From NCBI GenBank assembly GCA_032871835.1, contig CM065298.1, positions 99,695,891 through 99,759,890 of the forward strand: a stretch of 64,000 bases of DNA. The letters run 5' to 3'. This DNA comes from Dipteronia dyeriana (Eukaryota; Streptophyta; Magnoliopsida; Sapindales; Sapindaceae). The position numbers and the translations under genes were made by a program. Numbering within the stretch: the stretch's first letter is position 1; each line of letters opens with the position of its first letter. Shown here one piece after another: positions 1 through 10,958 of this stretch. The notes under the pieces were generated by a model. That model was not told where the DNA came from. It was given only the letters and a program-made list of their open reading frames with translations, and made no database searches.

Positions 1-190
1 AACTGACTTTGTTCTATGTCTCTTTCAATATAATAATATACAGTAATGTGATATGATAATTATATTATATCAACTTACTTCTAATTAATGAAGAGATGTT
101 TTTGCAGTGATTAATGTGGGGTCATATTTGTGTTATATATGTTTATCAAATATAACGTTTATAGAGTTTTAACATGTGTGAAATTTGTAA

Positions 191-230
<40 letters not shown>

Positions 231-634
231 ATTTGTGATGCGACGATTTAAATATGGAATTTTATTGGATATAATAAGTTAATTTGTATAATTAAATCCA
301 ATCTATGAAATCAAATATTGTATTTCTATTTAACAATCTAACTGTTAATTTAAAATTAAAAATATATATAAAAAAAATATACATATAAAATGTTAAAAAT
401 ATTTGTTTATTTTTATTTTTATTTTTATTCAAGGAAATACATGCTTAAGTGAATATATGTATTTTTAAAACATAAATAACATATATTTATTAAAATCCCA
501 GTTTAAAGCACACTAATTATCGGTTTAGTGGTTATGCATTATTTTCTGTTTTTCCATATATGTGACGAAGGTTTGAATTTTACTCTACTCATAAAAAAAA
601 AAAACGTACGAGGAAAAGACCTTGCGAGAATAGC
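1..634. other. AT-rich intergenic DNA with a TA microsatellite
   Basis: No gene is supported here. The stretch is AT-rich with a (TA)n tract at about 196-228 and poly-A/poly-T runs. Confidence 0.7.
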
Positions 635-642
635 TATTCAGG

Positions 643-1228
643 TAGGGATAGCAATTTGACCCGCACCCGCCAAAACCCAACCCTGTAGGGTCGGGTGTGG
701 ATGGTGAATTTACGACCGGCGAACCCTTTTAATAAAAAATCCAGTGGGTTCGTGGGTGGTTGCGGGTTGGAAAAACGAACCCGCGGGTTAGACCCACGAA
801 TCTGCATAAATAAAATACTTGTATATAAACATATATAGACATTTGAATTATTTTTTGTCGTTTTATTTTTATAGCTATTATTGTTTTGTAATGTATCAAG
901 TAGGGAATTAGAAATGAAAATTTAATTCAATTAAGTATCCAAATAGGTGATTACATGTGGAAATTTACAAATGACAAATCGCGGGTTCACGGGTTCGTTG
1001 GTTGTGGGTTTGTGGGTATCCCGTGGGTGAATCATCCACTCATGAACCAACATTGTTTCGAAGGTTCGCAGGTGTGGGTATGGGTGCAGCCATAACCCGC
1101 GGGTTCAAACCCGCCCGTGAACCCACTTACCTACGCGGGTTCAAGGGCGGGCGTGGGTGAGAAAATTTTCGCGGGTGAGGGTTTGGATTTTACAAAACCC
1201 ACCCGAACCCGACCCGTTGATATCCCTA
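643..1228. mobile_element. Non-autonomous hAT-type element, 586 bp
   Basis: The element starts TAGGGATAGCAA and ends TTGATATCCCTA, so its ends are inverted and resemble the TAGGGATG-type termini of Ac/hAT elements. It is flanked on both sides by the identical 8-bp TATTCAGG (635-642 and 1229-1236), the target duplication length expected for hAT. The interior is rich in GGGTTCG/CCCACGAACCC words and has no transposase ORF. A related copy lies at 57151-57768. Confidence 0.88.
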
Positions 1229-1236
1229 TATTCAGG

Positions 1237-2415
1237 ACTGCTAACAGTAATTGATTTTGATCGGTTATAAAAGACCGGCTTTATTACTAGTGTAGGAATT
1301 AAGACGGAGTGTTTTTAAGCATATCATGTTATGCTTTATTAGTACTTGATTTCAATTGGTTACATAAGAATGAATTAACTCTAGTCGTATTAGACTCTTG
1401 ATCCGGTTTTAAAATTGTGATAATAGTATTTGATCTCGACAAGTCCATTCGACTGATATGAAAAAAAGGCAAGCCACAAAGCCACAAAGCCACAAAGCCA
1501 CAAAGGGAGGTGGGTGTTGGAAATGAAAGATGGCCGCATCACCGCATATAAGGGGAGATGAATGAGGGCTTCTTTAGAAAGAGAAAAAAAAAATTAGGGT
1601 GGGGTGATGTGGGGTCCGTCGAATTTAAATCACATAGCTGATCACACCACCCACTATAAGTCTATAATCCCCCTCCCCACCCCCCTCGCACGTGCCTTGG
1701 CCCTCCCTTCTTTCTTATCATGTTTCTTGCCAACTCCTCCTAGTCCCTCTGTATCTGTTCAGCGAATCCTGAATTCGAAATTGAAATCTCCACCGAGCTT
1801 TATAATTTTCAATAAATAAGAAACTATAATTTCTGATCATGTAAGTATCCATAAAAGGGAATTCAAACTCAAATCATGTGAGAACAAACCATGTATCAGA
1901 CCATTTTAACTGACCCTCACGTTTTGTTATTATTCATTTGCTAATGATAAGTTGCATGAATCTCCTTATAAACAAAACAATACCATGAGTCCATGAGTGA
2001 GTGTAATGAGCGTCAATTGTCCTTTTGTTAACTCATCATGTTTCATGTGGGTGTGCTAAGCTAAGCAAAAGCCGAAGTGTATGAAAATGACTCATTGAGT
2101 GTGGATTCAATGTCTACAAGACTACAACCACAACCCATTTACCTCCATTTACCTAACAACCGATGAATCAGACTAGTTTTAATAATGAATAAAAATCTGA
2201 TAAATTTTATTAAACTTTAACGGACCCTAAGTGCATGTATATATACTAAATGTTTATAGTATCCATGTTTTTGGTTAGAGTATTTTTGGGAACTTGCTTG
2301 TACTTGTGCATGAAAATGACTCATCGGGTGTGGATTCAATGTCCACAATGACCTATTTACATTTAAGTCAATGATAAACAATTTGTTTTTTTCCCCTGTA
2401 CAATTGAATTGATTA

Positions 2416-2448
<33 letters not shown>
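1237..2448. other. Intergenic region with a promoter-like CT-rich stretch
   Basis: No supported gene. An 8-bp word (AAGCCACA) is repeated four times at about 1471-1505. A pyrimidine-rich stretch at 1660-1760 contains CACGTG at 1689-1694 and looks like an old promoter or leader, but no coding exon follows it. Two related segments (about 2075-2160 and 2305-2370, sharing GAAAATGACTCAT and GTGGATTCAATGTC) form a degenerate local duplication. A (TA)n tract covers 2417-2448. Confidence 0.5.
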
Positions 2449-2449
<1 letters not shown>

Positions 2450-2716
2450 AATGTCACATATAACTATAAATAGCATGAGACTTTAACTTAAAGATCTGAT
2501 TAAAGAATACAAGAAGTAAACACGTTGAAATGTTCATTGATTTTTTTTTTTTTTTGTTGTTGACAAAAATTACTTTCCTGCCAATATTTTCTTTGTAATT
2601 TTATTCACGATATACACCATGTGATTGATGACTTGATGTTAACGGGTTCGAACTTCGAAGCTATATAATATGAGAGAGACTCCTGAAAGAGAAGAAGTCA
2701 AAAAATCCCATAAATC
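2449..2716. repeat. Short duplicated segment, copy 1 (no insertions)
   Basis: This segment matches 32548-34310 from the TA tract and TCAAATGTCACA through GAAGTCAAAAA. The second copy is interrupted by two foreign elements that are missing here, so this copy shows the state before those insertions. It is probably the left edge of the block that carried the transporter gene when it was duplicated. Confidence 0.75.
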
Positions 2717-3049
2717 AATTGCTTGTTTTTTTTTCTTTTCATATTTTTGGGTCAAAGTTGATGAGGCCTAAACCTTGTACTGGACTAGGCCCATTAATGC
2801 GTTTGGGATGTGAGAACAAAGTTGCTCAATCAACACTTTTTTTTTTTTTTAATTATCTTCTTGTTTTGAAATCCGACACCGAACGGGTAAGTGGTTTACC
2901 GAAACCTGTGTTGGCTTTAATATATATAGTTTATGTTAATATATGGGGTTAATTATCGTTTCGGTAAAAGTGTCAGAGGTCTAAATTTTTTAAATTTCAG
3001 TGGGAATTCGTCAATATTCTCGAAATATGAAAAATGTTGAGATATTTCG
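2717..3049. other. Intergenic, no gene seen
   Basis: AT-rich sequence with poly-T runs lies between the short duplicated segment and the downstream flank of the first transporter gene. I see no coding or structural feature and no clear counterpart near the second copy. Confidence 0.5.
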
Positions 3050-3395
3050 ATCAAAACATCGATATTTACTAGGTGTTTTTGTTCAATGATGATCATAAAT
3101 CTAATAACACAAGCCATAAAAATTATGTCCCAATCAAATGATTTGAATCTCCTAAACAACAAAAATTTTACACCCGAATCACTCTCAAAACCTCATTAAA
3201 AATAGGCACTTTGAAGCCAATAATTGCTGTGGAGAATGGAAACACACTTTTAGTAATTTTCTTATTGTGGTTTTGTAGGCATGAAAGAACATGAATAACT
3301 TTCTGTTTTTTTCTTTTGTGCTCAAGATGCTTAATTATTTGAAGCTGTACATGAACAAGAAATATAAATATATTTTGAGCTCAAGTACACCAATA

Positions 3396-5710
3396 TCATC
3401 TTATCAATGTCAAACCAATAGCTGTGACTATAAGAGTTGAAGGGACCCCAAATTTAAGATGTCTCCAGAAGGATAGGGTGTACCCGAGGAGTGGAGCGCG
3501 ACGAGCCTGCTCGCATACTATCAAGTTGGCAGCTGATCCCAGTAGCGAGAGGTTCCCGGCCACAGTGCTGACCCAAGCTAAAATCAGCCATGCCTTCTTC
3601 ACGTCAGCTTCGGATATTGCAGCCGCTGATGCTGCCACCCGGGCACCAAGTAGCAGAACTAATAAGAAGACATTGCCAAAAACATGTTTGTTATACATCA
3701 CCATGCCATCCACAATCATATAATCAACAGATTCATTAAATGGCTATGATTTTACGAAGAGATTCTGCTTTATTTTCTTCGTTTATTGGATAGTTTTTTC
3801 GATTTCAGTTTCTCGGGTGCTTAGAGCTAGAATTGTCTTAGCTGACAATGATTTTAATCTCGATTTCAACTCAATAATGATATCAACTTAAGATGTGAAA
3901 CCAAACTTGATGCAGATTTTATGCATGCCAATGTTGACTAAAGTTCTCAGATGCATACAGAGTTTTATGAAGAGATTCTGCTTTATTTTCTTCTTCATTG
4001 GATAGTTTTTTCGATTTCAGTTTCCCGGGTGCTCAGAGCTAGAATTGTCTTAACTGACAATCATTTCAGTTTCGATTTCATCTCAACATCAATATCAACT
4101 TAAGACGTGACACCAAACTTGATGCAGATTTTATGCATTGCAATGTTGACTAAAAAGTTCTCGATGCATGCAGAGCGAATTGTGCAACCAATTTCTTGCT
4201 CTAAGCAGTAATCTCATCAACATTAGAGTCATATTAAACTTACCAGTTGGAACGTTGGAAGCCAAGTTCGACAGGAAAAGTATGACAACAGCAAGAACTG
4301 TTATCCCACCGATGTGATCAATCTGTGCATAGGGCTCCATAAGATCCCATAAATTGCTTGGAATTCCAGTTCTGTTAAAGCCATCCACAGTGATGAACAT
4401 TCCACAGAAGAAAATTAATAGCGAATAGGACACCTGATCAAAGTAGAGAACCGAAGTTAGAATCATATACATGTTACACCAAGCAATCAATGTACACGAT
4501 CTAAAATGCAATATTTTTTGTTTACCTTTTCTAGATTTGGTCGAGCATCCTTGAAATCAAGAATCGCAAGAGCAAGCGCAGCAGTAATTGCAGTCCACGA
4601 CATGTTGAGTCCCATAAGTAAAGAAACTAACATTCCTATAGTAACAAGGTACACGCATGCTTTCCACAGCATTCTTTTCCACCTCTCTTTTCCTTGTAAG
4701 GACTGCTCGGAAAGTACATCTCTCGAACTAGCTACTGATGCAACTCCCTTCGAAGGAACAGTTTCCTCCCTTTGCTGAAAAGATACATCAGTTGACAACA
4801 CTTCTTTAGATTCGCTTGAAATCCTAGCAGAGTCCGAGGCACCACTAGATACCCTCTGAATTTCATTATCAACTGAAGTAGCTCGGCTTCTAAGAGTATA
4901 GTCAACATGACCCTTCTGCCCATTCACAATGGGAGAGCTTTGCAAACTTATAGTTTCCAATTTAGAGTTCCATTCCTGAGAGTTTAAGGATGAAAAATGT
5001 GACAATGTGGCTGGTGAAAACCGATGAGAATTCACATCTTCTTCTGCAACAATTTCAGCAGTTGCATCTTCTTCATCCTTCTGAGAAGATAACAACTTCC
5101 AGTACATGGAAAGAAGAATCAAAGCATTCACGAGAACTCCAACGAGCATTGCAGGGAGGATTCCAATTACAAAATTTCCGAAAGAAATCTTACTCTGAAC
5201 AGCTATAACCAGGTTCTGAGGGTTGCCAATTGGAGTCGCTGAAGATCCAATATTAGCACTTGATGCAAGAGCAAGTAAGAATGGATGTGGCGGCAGGTTA
5301 TGTTGCCTAGCAATTTTCAGTACGAATTCAGTCAAGACCACACAGGACGTATCATTGGTGAAAAGAGCACTTGAAATCGCTGAAACAAAGCAGATTCGAC
5401 AGAGTAAGTCCTTCGGTCCTCTGCTCTTCCACGATAGAAACTTACCCAAGTATTTGAACATATCAGCTCTTTCTAGATACACACTGACAACCATTGTCCC
5501 AAATAGAAGACCAAGGATCGGGAGATCGATTGCAGCATAGGCTTGATCAGGGGTTATGACTTGGAAAATGACCATAAGCATGGCCCCTAGGAGGGATCCT
5601 GCAGTCCTACCTATAGGTAGAAAAGGGACGGCTGGAAAAACAGCCAATATCCAAAATATCGCAAAGGACAACGAGCCTAAAACCACCTTAACTGTCGGAG
5701 CCGTTGCCAT
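3396..5710 (-). CDS. LSI2-like: Lsi2-type silicon efflux transporter, copy 1
   Basis: Predicted CDS join(3396..3658, 4244..4433, 4526..5710) on the minus strand, 545 aa. The exon 1 donor is AAG|GTAAAC, the exon 2 acceptor CAG|GTG, the exon 2 donor G|GTAAGT and the exon 3 acceptor TTAG|TTC; all introns are GT-AG. The protein belongs to the ArsB/NhaD-like permease family that includes plant Lsi2. Family-typical pieces are the N-terminal [15 protein letters not shown] stretch, [16 protein letters not shown] and GNPQNLVI in the first half, and SNLASNVPT and [15 protein letters not shown] in the second half. The two halves are joined by a hydrophilic Ser-rich loop at about residues 205-330. Known Lsi2 proteins are plasma-membrane proton-coupled exporters of silicic acid, and rice Lsi2 also carries arsenite; substrate here is inferred from family. 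The ATG at 5710 aligns with the family N-terminus. A frame running past 4526 would add 12 unrelated residues and stop inside intron 1. Confidence 0.93.
3751..4175. repeat. Tandem duplication inside intron 2 of copy 1
   Basis: Two diverged units of about 213 bp lie head to tail; the word GAAGAGATTCTGCTTTATTT occurs near 3756 and again near 3969. The second transporter has a single unit at about 47555-47790. This explains most of the intron 2 length difference, 585 bp here versus 390 bp there. Confidence 0.85.
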
Positions 5711-6440
5711 TGTTCAAGCTTCAAAAGCCGAATAACCTTATTCCTAGTCAAAATTCATAGACTCAAAATATTACTAATTTGAACTCCTTAGCTTGTACCA
5801 TAATCCTTTCCATTGGATTGCTATTGTTGCAATGAAAATTCAAACTTCAGACACTGTCACACACACATTCAAAGCAACACTAAGAAATTCAAAACAGCAC
5901 ATTGAAGTTTTTATGTGACCTGTAATCGAACAGCTTGAGTGCAACTAGTAAGCAATCAACAAGAGATTGAAACATAACAAAAATTAATAATTCCAGATCA
6001 AATTATTTATGTTTTTTTTTCCTACTTCACTGATCAATAATTCCTTGATCTGGAATTATCGATCAGTGAAGTAGGAATAAAAATACAATCTTTTTTTTTT
6101 ATTCAAACATGAATCATCATCATTCAAGAAACATAAATTCAACAGAAATGGATAGTTTCACAACTCTTATATAGAAATGATACACAATTCCATATGAGTG
6201 ACATTTGAATTCTAAGCTCAATCTCAAACAAACCCAGATTCAGAATTCTCATCACAACCCAATTTTAAAAATAAAATAAAAAATCATATTCAACCATCAT
6301 CACAACTACAAATTCTATACGACAATAACAGTGACATTTTCAAGCTATAAAATTCAGTTATTCAGATCAAATTCAACAAACCCAGATGCAAAAACTATCA
6401 TTATCTCATTAGTTCTCACCTGAACACAAGAAGCTTGATG
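5711..6440 (-). other. Probable 5' leader with an intron
   Basis: On the minus strand, CAG|GTGAGAAC at 6420/6419 looks like a splice donor. It is conserved at the matching place in copy 2 (49822/49821), together with the upstream word CAAGCTTCTTGTGTTCAG. A likely acceptor is the TAG in GACTAGGAATAAG about 30 bases before the ATG, also conserved. This suggests a leader exon near 6420-6450 and an intron of about 0.7 kb in the 5' UTR. It is inferred from two-copy conservation and has no transcript support. Confidence 0.5.
6021..6075. repeat. 24-bp inverted repeat in an insertion specific to copy 1
   Basis: Arms 6021-6044 and 6052-6075 pair at 23 of 24 positions around a 7-base loop. Copy 2 lacks this region and joins matching sequence directly (GAAGT...AATAAAAATACAATC), so roughly 160 bp (about 5910-6072) was gained here or lost there. 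Confidence 0.75.
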
Positions 6441-6679
6441 TTGATCACATGTAGTGATATCAGTTCATGAAAAACAATAAAAATAACACAAACCCAAAAA
6501 GGGGTTGTTTACTTGTTATTAGCTTCCTATCTACACGTAAAATTTTTAACTGTTTTTTTTTAGCTTTAGTTTGTCAGTCCTATACTCCTATGTAGTGTAA
6601 TTTTTTATTGGTTGAAATTGAGAAAAAGTGGATCACAATTTATTTTTTACAAGACAAAAAACCATGATCAGATTCATGA

Positions 6680-6687
6680 CCACGTGG
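6680..6687. promoter_or_regulatory. Palindromic G-box upstream of transporter copy 1
   Basis: CCACGTGG lies about 260 bp upstream of the inferred leader exon and is kept in copy 2 at 50958-50965, with the flanking GTCCCCTCA also conserved. CACGTG cores bind bZIP and bHLH factors in plants; use here is inferred. Confidence 0.5.
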
Positions 6688-6830
6688 TCCCCTCATGAGG
6701 TTTGATGAATATTCAAAACTAAAAAGGTTGTTGTCAGGAGACTCGAGACTCAAGACTCAAGGCCATATGGCATCTAATGAAAGATTATTTAAAACCAAAC
6801 TTTAAATAAATACAACCGCCTAATTTGGTT

Positions 6831-7408
6831 CGGGTTGATCGATTGGTATTTAAAATATTGATTTTTATAAATCTAATATATTTAATATTAAAAACTTTAA
6901 ATAATTTTTTTATCGATTAAAATATAAGATTAATATCTTGAATACCGGTTTGATATCTAAATATTATCATTTGGATCGGTGTTACGAGAACTCATTTTAT
7001 CGGACTAATATTTCCGCTCGAATAGCCGTATTTGTGTTATTTATATTAAAGAAAACTTAAATAATTGATTTGAATGTATATTACTATACTAAACATGTCA
7101 GAAAATTTGTACTGATCTATTAAAATCAAATATTAGGTATGTTTAGTCTGAATGATATTTAATATCATAATACTGAGAAAAAAAACTATCATATATATAT
7201 ATATATATATATATAATACTTATGATGGGATTGAATCTTTCACCGCCGCGGGAATATGCACTACGTAAACTTTTTAATTATTCCAATGATGCAATCTCTC
7301 ATGGATTATGGGATATAATAATTGCAAATTGCATCATGTATTGCAAAATATTTGATCAGCGAGTTGTGATTAATTATTTATTAATAGTAAGTTAGTAGCG
7401 ACAACAAA
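6831..7408. other. AT-rich intergenic DNA
   Basis: No gene is supported. A short (TA)n run is present at about 7193-7216. Confidence 0.6.
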
Positions 7409-7410
7409 AT

Positions 7411-7548
7411 GAAATACTTAAATAATCATGTAAAGATGTTATCTGAAAGAACTTCATTATATGTAGACTCTATTCACACGAAATACTTAAATAATCATGT
7501 ACAGATGTTATCTGAAAGAACTTCATTGTCTGTAGATTCTATTCACAC
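7411..7548. repeat. Tandem duplication, two 69-bp units
   Basis: GAAATACTTAAATAATCATG starts at 7411 and again at 7480, and the units differ at only a few bases. An apparent short reading frame through it exists only because both units keep the same frame; it resembles no known protein. Confidence 0.85.
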
Positions 7549-7607
7549 TTTTTATTTTGTTGAAGGATCACACTTTTACATATATATAATTCTCATTCAA
7601 GATGAGA

Positions 7608-7711
7608 GATGTTACAATATTAAAAAGTCGGTACTTTGATAACAGTTGTTTGTTTGCATCAGAAAATAAACAACTATTACTAAAGTACAGACTTTTCAAT
7701 ATTGTAACATC
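7608..7711. repeat. 104-bp hairpin, MITE-like
   Basis: The sequence starts GATGTTACAATATT and ends AATATTGTAACATC, and the arms of about 43 bp pair almost throughout around a loop of about 16 bases. A diverged relative is seen near 54480-54600. This is the architecture of a small fold-back MITE and could also make a small-RNA hairpin if transcribed. Confidence 0.75.
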
Positions 7712-7924
7712 CGAGTATTATATTATCTTTTGTATATATATTTAAAGTATTAAACTATTATGTGAATTTGGAGTTTTGTAGGGAGGGGAATGACTCAAAC
7801 CCATAACCTTGTGGTGCATGTGTGAATGATTTACCGTTGAATCAACCTCACATCGTCAATAATAAATATATTAAAGAAAAATCTTTCTATAATTTTTTTA
7901 AGGATAAAAATATTAATTATATAT

Positions 7925-8515
7925 ATAAATCAAGGTAGGGATGAAAATTATATAACACTTTTTGGAGAGTGATTTGCACAGTTAATACTTTTTTAATAAC
8001 TTTAGTTTAAATAGCACTAAAGATGGGTTTGGGACAAAAATACCCTCAATCTTCTACAATTTTCTCTTATTAGCCCTCTTTTTTTTTAAATCTCCATTGA
8101 TGGAGCTCGAGCTCCACTGTCGACGTCATTCCTGGTGAGTTGATCGATAAAACCACAGGGAAAACGTCCGCCGGGTGCCACCTATTGTAACCGAAGTATA
8201 TGTTTTCAATTTCGAGTTGTGTGGAGAGAGAAACGATGTCAAACCCGAATCGTCTCCGAACCTGAATTGTCTTCGAACCTTCATCGTCAAATATGTGACG
8301 ATCCATTGTGAATCCGACGAAACCGATAGCGCCAACGAACTCAACGTCGTCTGATCCTCTAGGTCTGACTATTTCCGAAGTCAATCGATGCCGTTGTCGA
8401 TTCGTCAGTTTCACTATTGATAGAGGTCTATTACCATCGCGATGAAAAAGAAAGACAAAAAAAAACATATTTCATCCCAGTAAGTCTTGAATTTATGAAA
8501 ATACCAAATAAGTCT
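7925..8515 (-). mobile_element. Unknown repeat element with a coding-like stretch, copy A
   Basis: Read on the minus strand, this segment matches 57780-58440 read on the plus strand. The open stretch 8070-8468 (minus, 132 aa) shares with the other copy the residues IGFV, FVSLSTQL-like, FGYN.WH and VFP.VLS.NSP. A common flank contains AAATAGCACTAAAGATGG. I do not recognise the protein. Two copies on opposite strands in different surroundings indicate a dispersed element or a captured gene fragment within one. Confidence 0.6.
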
Positions 8516-9216
8516 TGTTGACAGTGATTTTTTGATCGTTGAAAAGTCAACCGCCAAACATTAATACGTAGGTAGATTGAAACTTTAACCAGACTAGAGT
8601 TGAATAATCACAGTCTCTTTCTCCACGTGGATGTGATACGATTTGTTCGTATCTGTGAATGATAATGTAGAAAAGTAGAAAATAAAGATAAATCAAGCAT
8701 AACATATGTTTTACGTGGTAAAACCCCAATGCGGGAAAACATCCATGGTTACCGGGGACGACGAGAAGAATTTTACTACGAATAGAATATTTCACACTTT
8801 TTTTCTGTATGTTTTTTTTTTGTTTCTTGCGTATCTCTCTCTTTCTTTCTGTGTATTTTTTCTATGTGTTGTTATATTATTTTTACAATGAGATTATAGA
8901 CTTATTTATATGTGCATATAACTCTAATCTTTGTTGTACAAGTAAGGAAATATGATGGTGTTTAATTAGGGCTGGTTACTTGTTGAAGTCATCTTTATCT
9001 TCTTTTTTGTTTCAGAGATATTGTGCATTGAATTAGAATCTTCATAGGATTTTAGTTGAGTAGTCTGTTTAAGACTTATTTCCTTGATTGGTGCGTAATA
9101 TTCTAGAAGAGCAGAGTTAGTGCTTGATCTGGACTCTTCGATATGTAAGAGGAAATAGTAATATTTCCTTATTAGAATGCGGTTCTAGATTCCTAGTTTG
9201 AGTAAGATCATGCTTC
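8516..9216 (-). mobile_element. LTR fragment, Copia (Tork-like) family
   Basis: On the minus strand this ends in AATCACTGTCAACA and carries GGTTTTACCACGTAAA and CATGGATGTTTTCC words, which also occur, diverged, in the solo LTR at 31740-32537. Its other end is cut at 9217, where an unrelated Copia LTR begins, so it was probably a target for that insertion. Confidence 0.55.
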
Positions 9217-10943
9217 TGTTGAGGGTTTTGCTCTACAGCTTGTAATTTGTAAATGTGAATAGAACATAAATAAAAGAAGTAGTTTATTTATTCAAATTGT
9301 CTCATATATTTATATAACATGTGTACTTAACATCAAAGATTGCCAGATGTAATTTTGAATTAAGTATATGAATGTTAAATACAAATGGATTCAGTTTGAA
9401 ACGAGCAATCTGTAGATAACAAATAAAGTTAGGTACTTTATTTGTGGTTAATATATAACTGTTGTCCATTATATATTGTACGGTGATATTATCCTGTATC
9501 ATTCATATGGTGATATAAGAATAAAGACACCTTGTAAGATGTGATCATACAGGACTGTGCCACGATCTATATGAATCTCTCACCAAGATCCGTTTCACGT
9601 TGAGATTCATATATATCAACAAATGATGGCTATATATGAGTGATCTTAATCTTGAGTGTCTTATCAACTCCTTCATGTTAGATCATGGTTTTAAATATAT
9701 CATGAGTGAGATCAGAGTTGCATTCGATCAACATGCTCAGTATATTGGAATCGTTGTTTGACTGGTGGTTAGGAAGGTTTTGTACACAATAGCGTAATCC
9801 ACTACTTCTTAAGAGAAATAGTTAGCAGTTTCCTTAAAGGTTAATTCGAGGCTTGAACAGTATAAGCGCTCTCATAATTCCACGAGGAATATAGGATTTA
9901 TTGTTCATTAGAGAATCAATGATACTTAATGGAAATAATGTAATTAGAGGAGTATAACGGACATTATGATCCAACTCTAATTATGAACTACTTATAGAGG
10001 ATTATAACATATGTAGTAACTATATCGATGGACACCGGTATTATTGGTTTGTATAAAAATATATACAGTTGAGACATTGCAGTTTCGGGTTTTTAGTGGA
10101 ATAATATCGAAGTTAATAATCATGAAATATTAATTAAAGAGTTTAATTAATTATTTATAATGATTATTGAAGCTTAAAATACCGTGGGTCCATTAGGTCC
10201 CCTTGCTAGCCCTATTGATTAAAGGTAACAAAGGTCATAATTAATTAATTGGATTGTCCGATTAATTGTGTTACGAAAGTGATACGTATTTATTTCGAAA
10301 TTAATTGAATAATGATATTATTTAAATAATAATTATTAATTAAATAATTAGATTATTTAATTATGCATTTAATCATTAAATGGAATGTGTTGATTGATAT
10401 TTATTTTTAAATAAAGATAAGATAATTTGATTATTATATTTTTATTAAATCAAATATCTAAATTTGAATTTAATTTTAAATTCAAAATACTTATTATCCT
10501 TTTATATATATATTTAAAAGGATTAATAAAAGTGGTTAGTTGAAAAAGATATATATACTATTGTTTTTTTGGAACTAAACAAGTGAGCGATTAAGCATTA
10601 ATAGTACGAAAACCAAAAGTAAAAAAAAAACCTAGAAAAAGTTCCAGCCGTTTTTTTGGTCAGACGGTGAAGAAAAAAGTTTCCTCTCCTTCTCTCTACA
10701 TCCTCATGTTATTCCTGAGTACCGTGACCCACCGATACGCAGTTGCCGAATCGTGGGACATAGCCAGAAAGATCTATCAGTTAAGATCTGGAACGAAATC
10801 GAAAGATCGAAGGAGCCATCAACATTGGTATGACAATCATCTCTCCTTTTATTGTTATTCTTATACATTGAATAATGTTAATTGAGTGTTTTTAAAATTT
10901 TAAAATCTATTTCCACTGCGCAGGATAAGCCTTGGCACCATCA
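9217..10943 (+). repeat. 5' LTR of Copia element 1
   Basis: The LTR starts TGTTGAGGG and probably ends ...CACCATCA just before the primer-binding site, about 1.73 kb. The region after about 10560 contains the CT-rich start and a short open frame (10667-10885) that has no recognisable product and is likely LTR leader. Confidence 0.75.
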
Positions 10944-10946
10944 AAT

Positions 10947-10958
10947 TGGTATCATAGC
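10947..10958 (+). other. Primer-binding site of Copia element 1
   Basis: TGGTATCATAGC differs at one base from the common initiator tRNA-Met complement TGGTATCAGAGC and lies three bases after the inferred LTR end. Confidence 0.75.

Larger units (their letters stand above)
3050..6830. repeat. Segmental duplication block, copy 1
   Basis: The whole block, made of 3' flank, transporter gene, leader intron and upstream region, matches 46840-51090 in the same orientation. Homology starts near the shared words CATAAATCTAA / AATTATGTCCCAATCAA and fades after GAAAGATTATTTAAAACCAAA. Exons are near-identical, introns and flanks less so. Differences include a repeat inside intron 2 (only here), a fold-back insertion in the leader intron (only here) and a 747-bp insertion upstream (only in copy 2). 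Confidence 0.9.

Noticed and set aside
1604..1819. Short plus-strand reading frame after a CT-rich, CACGTG-containing stretch
   Set aside because: The residues are a translation of pyrimidine-rich leader-like DNA, match no family, and no further exon follows.
4506..5540. Plus-strand open frames inside transporter copy 1 (and 48118-49152 in copy 2)
   Set aside because: They lie opposite the conserved transporter exon and exist because the antisense of that exon lacks stops. The conserved residues are on the minus strand.
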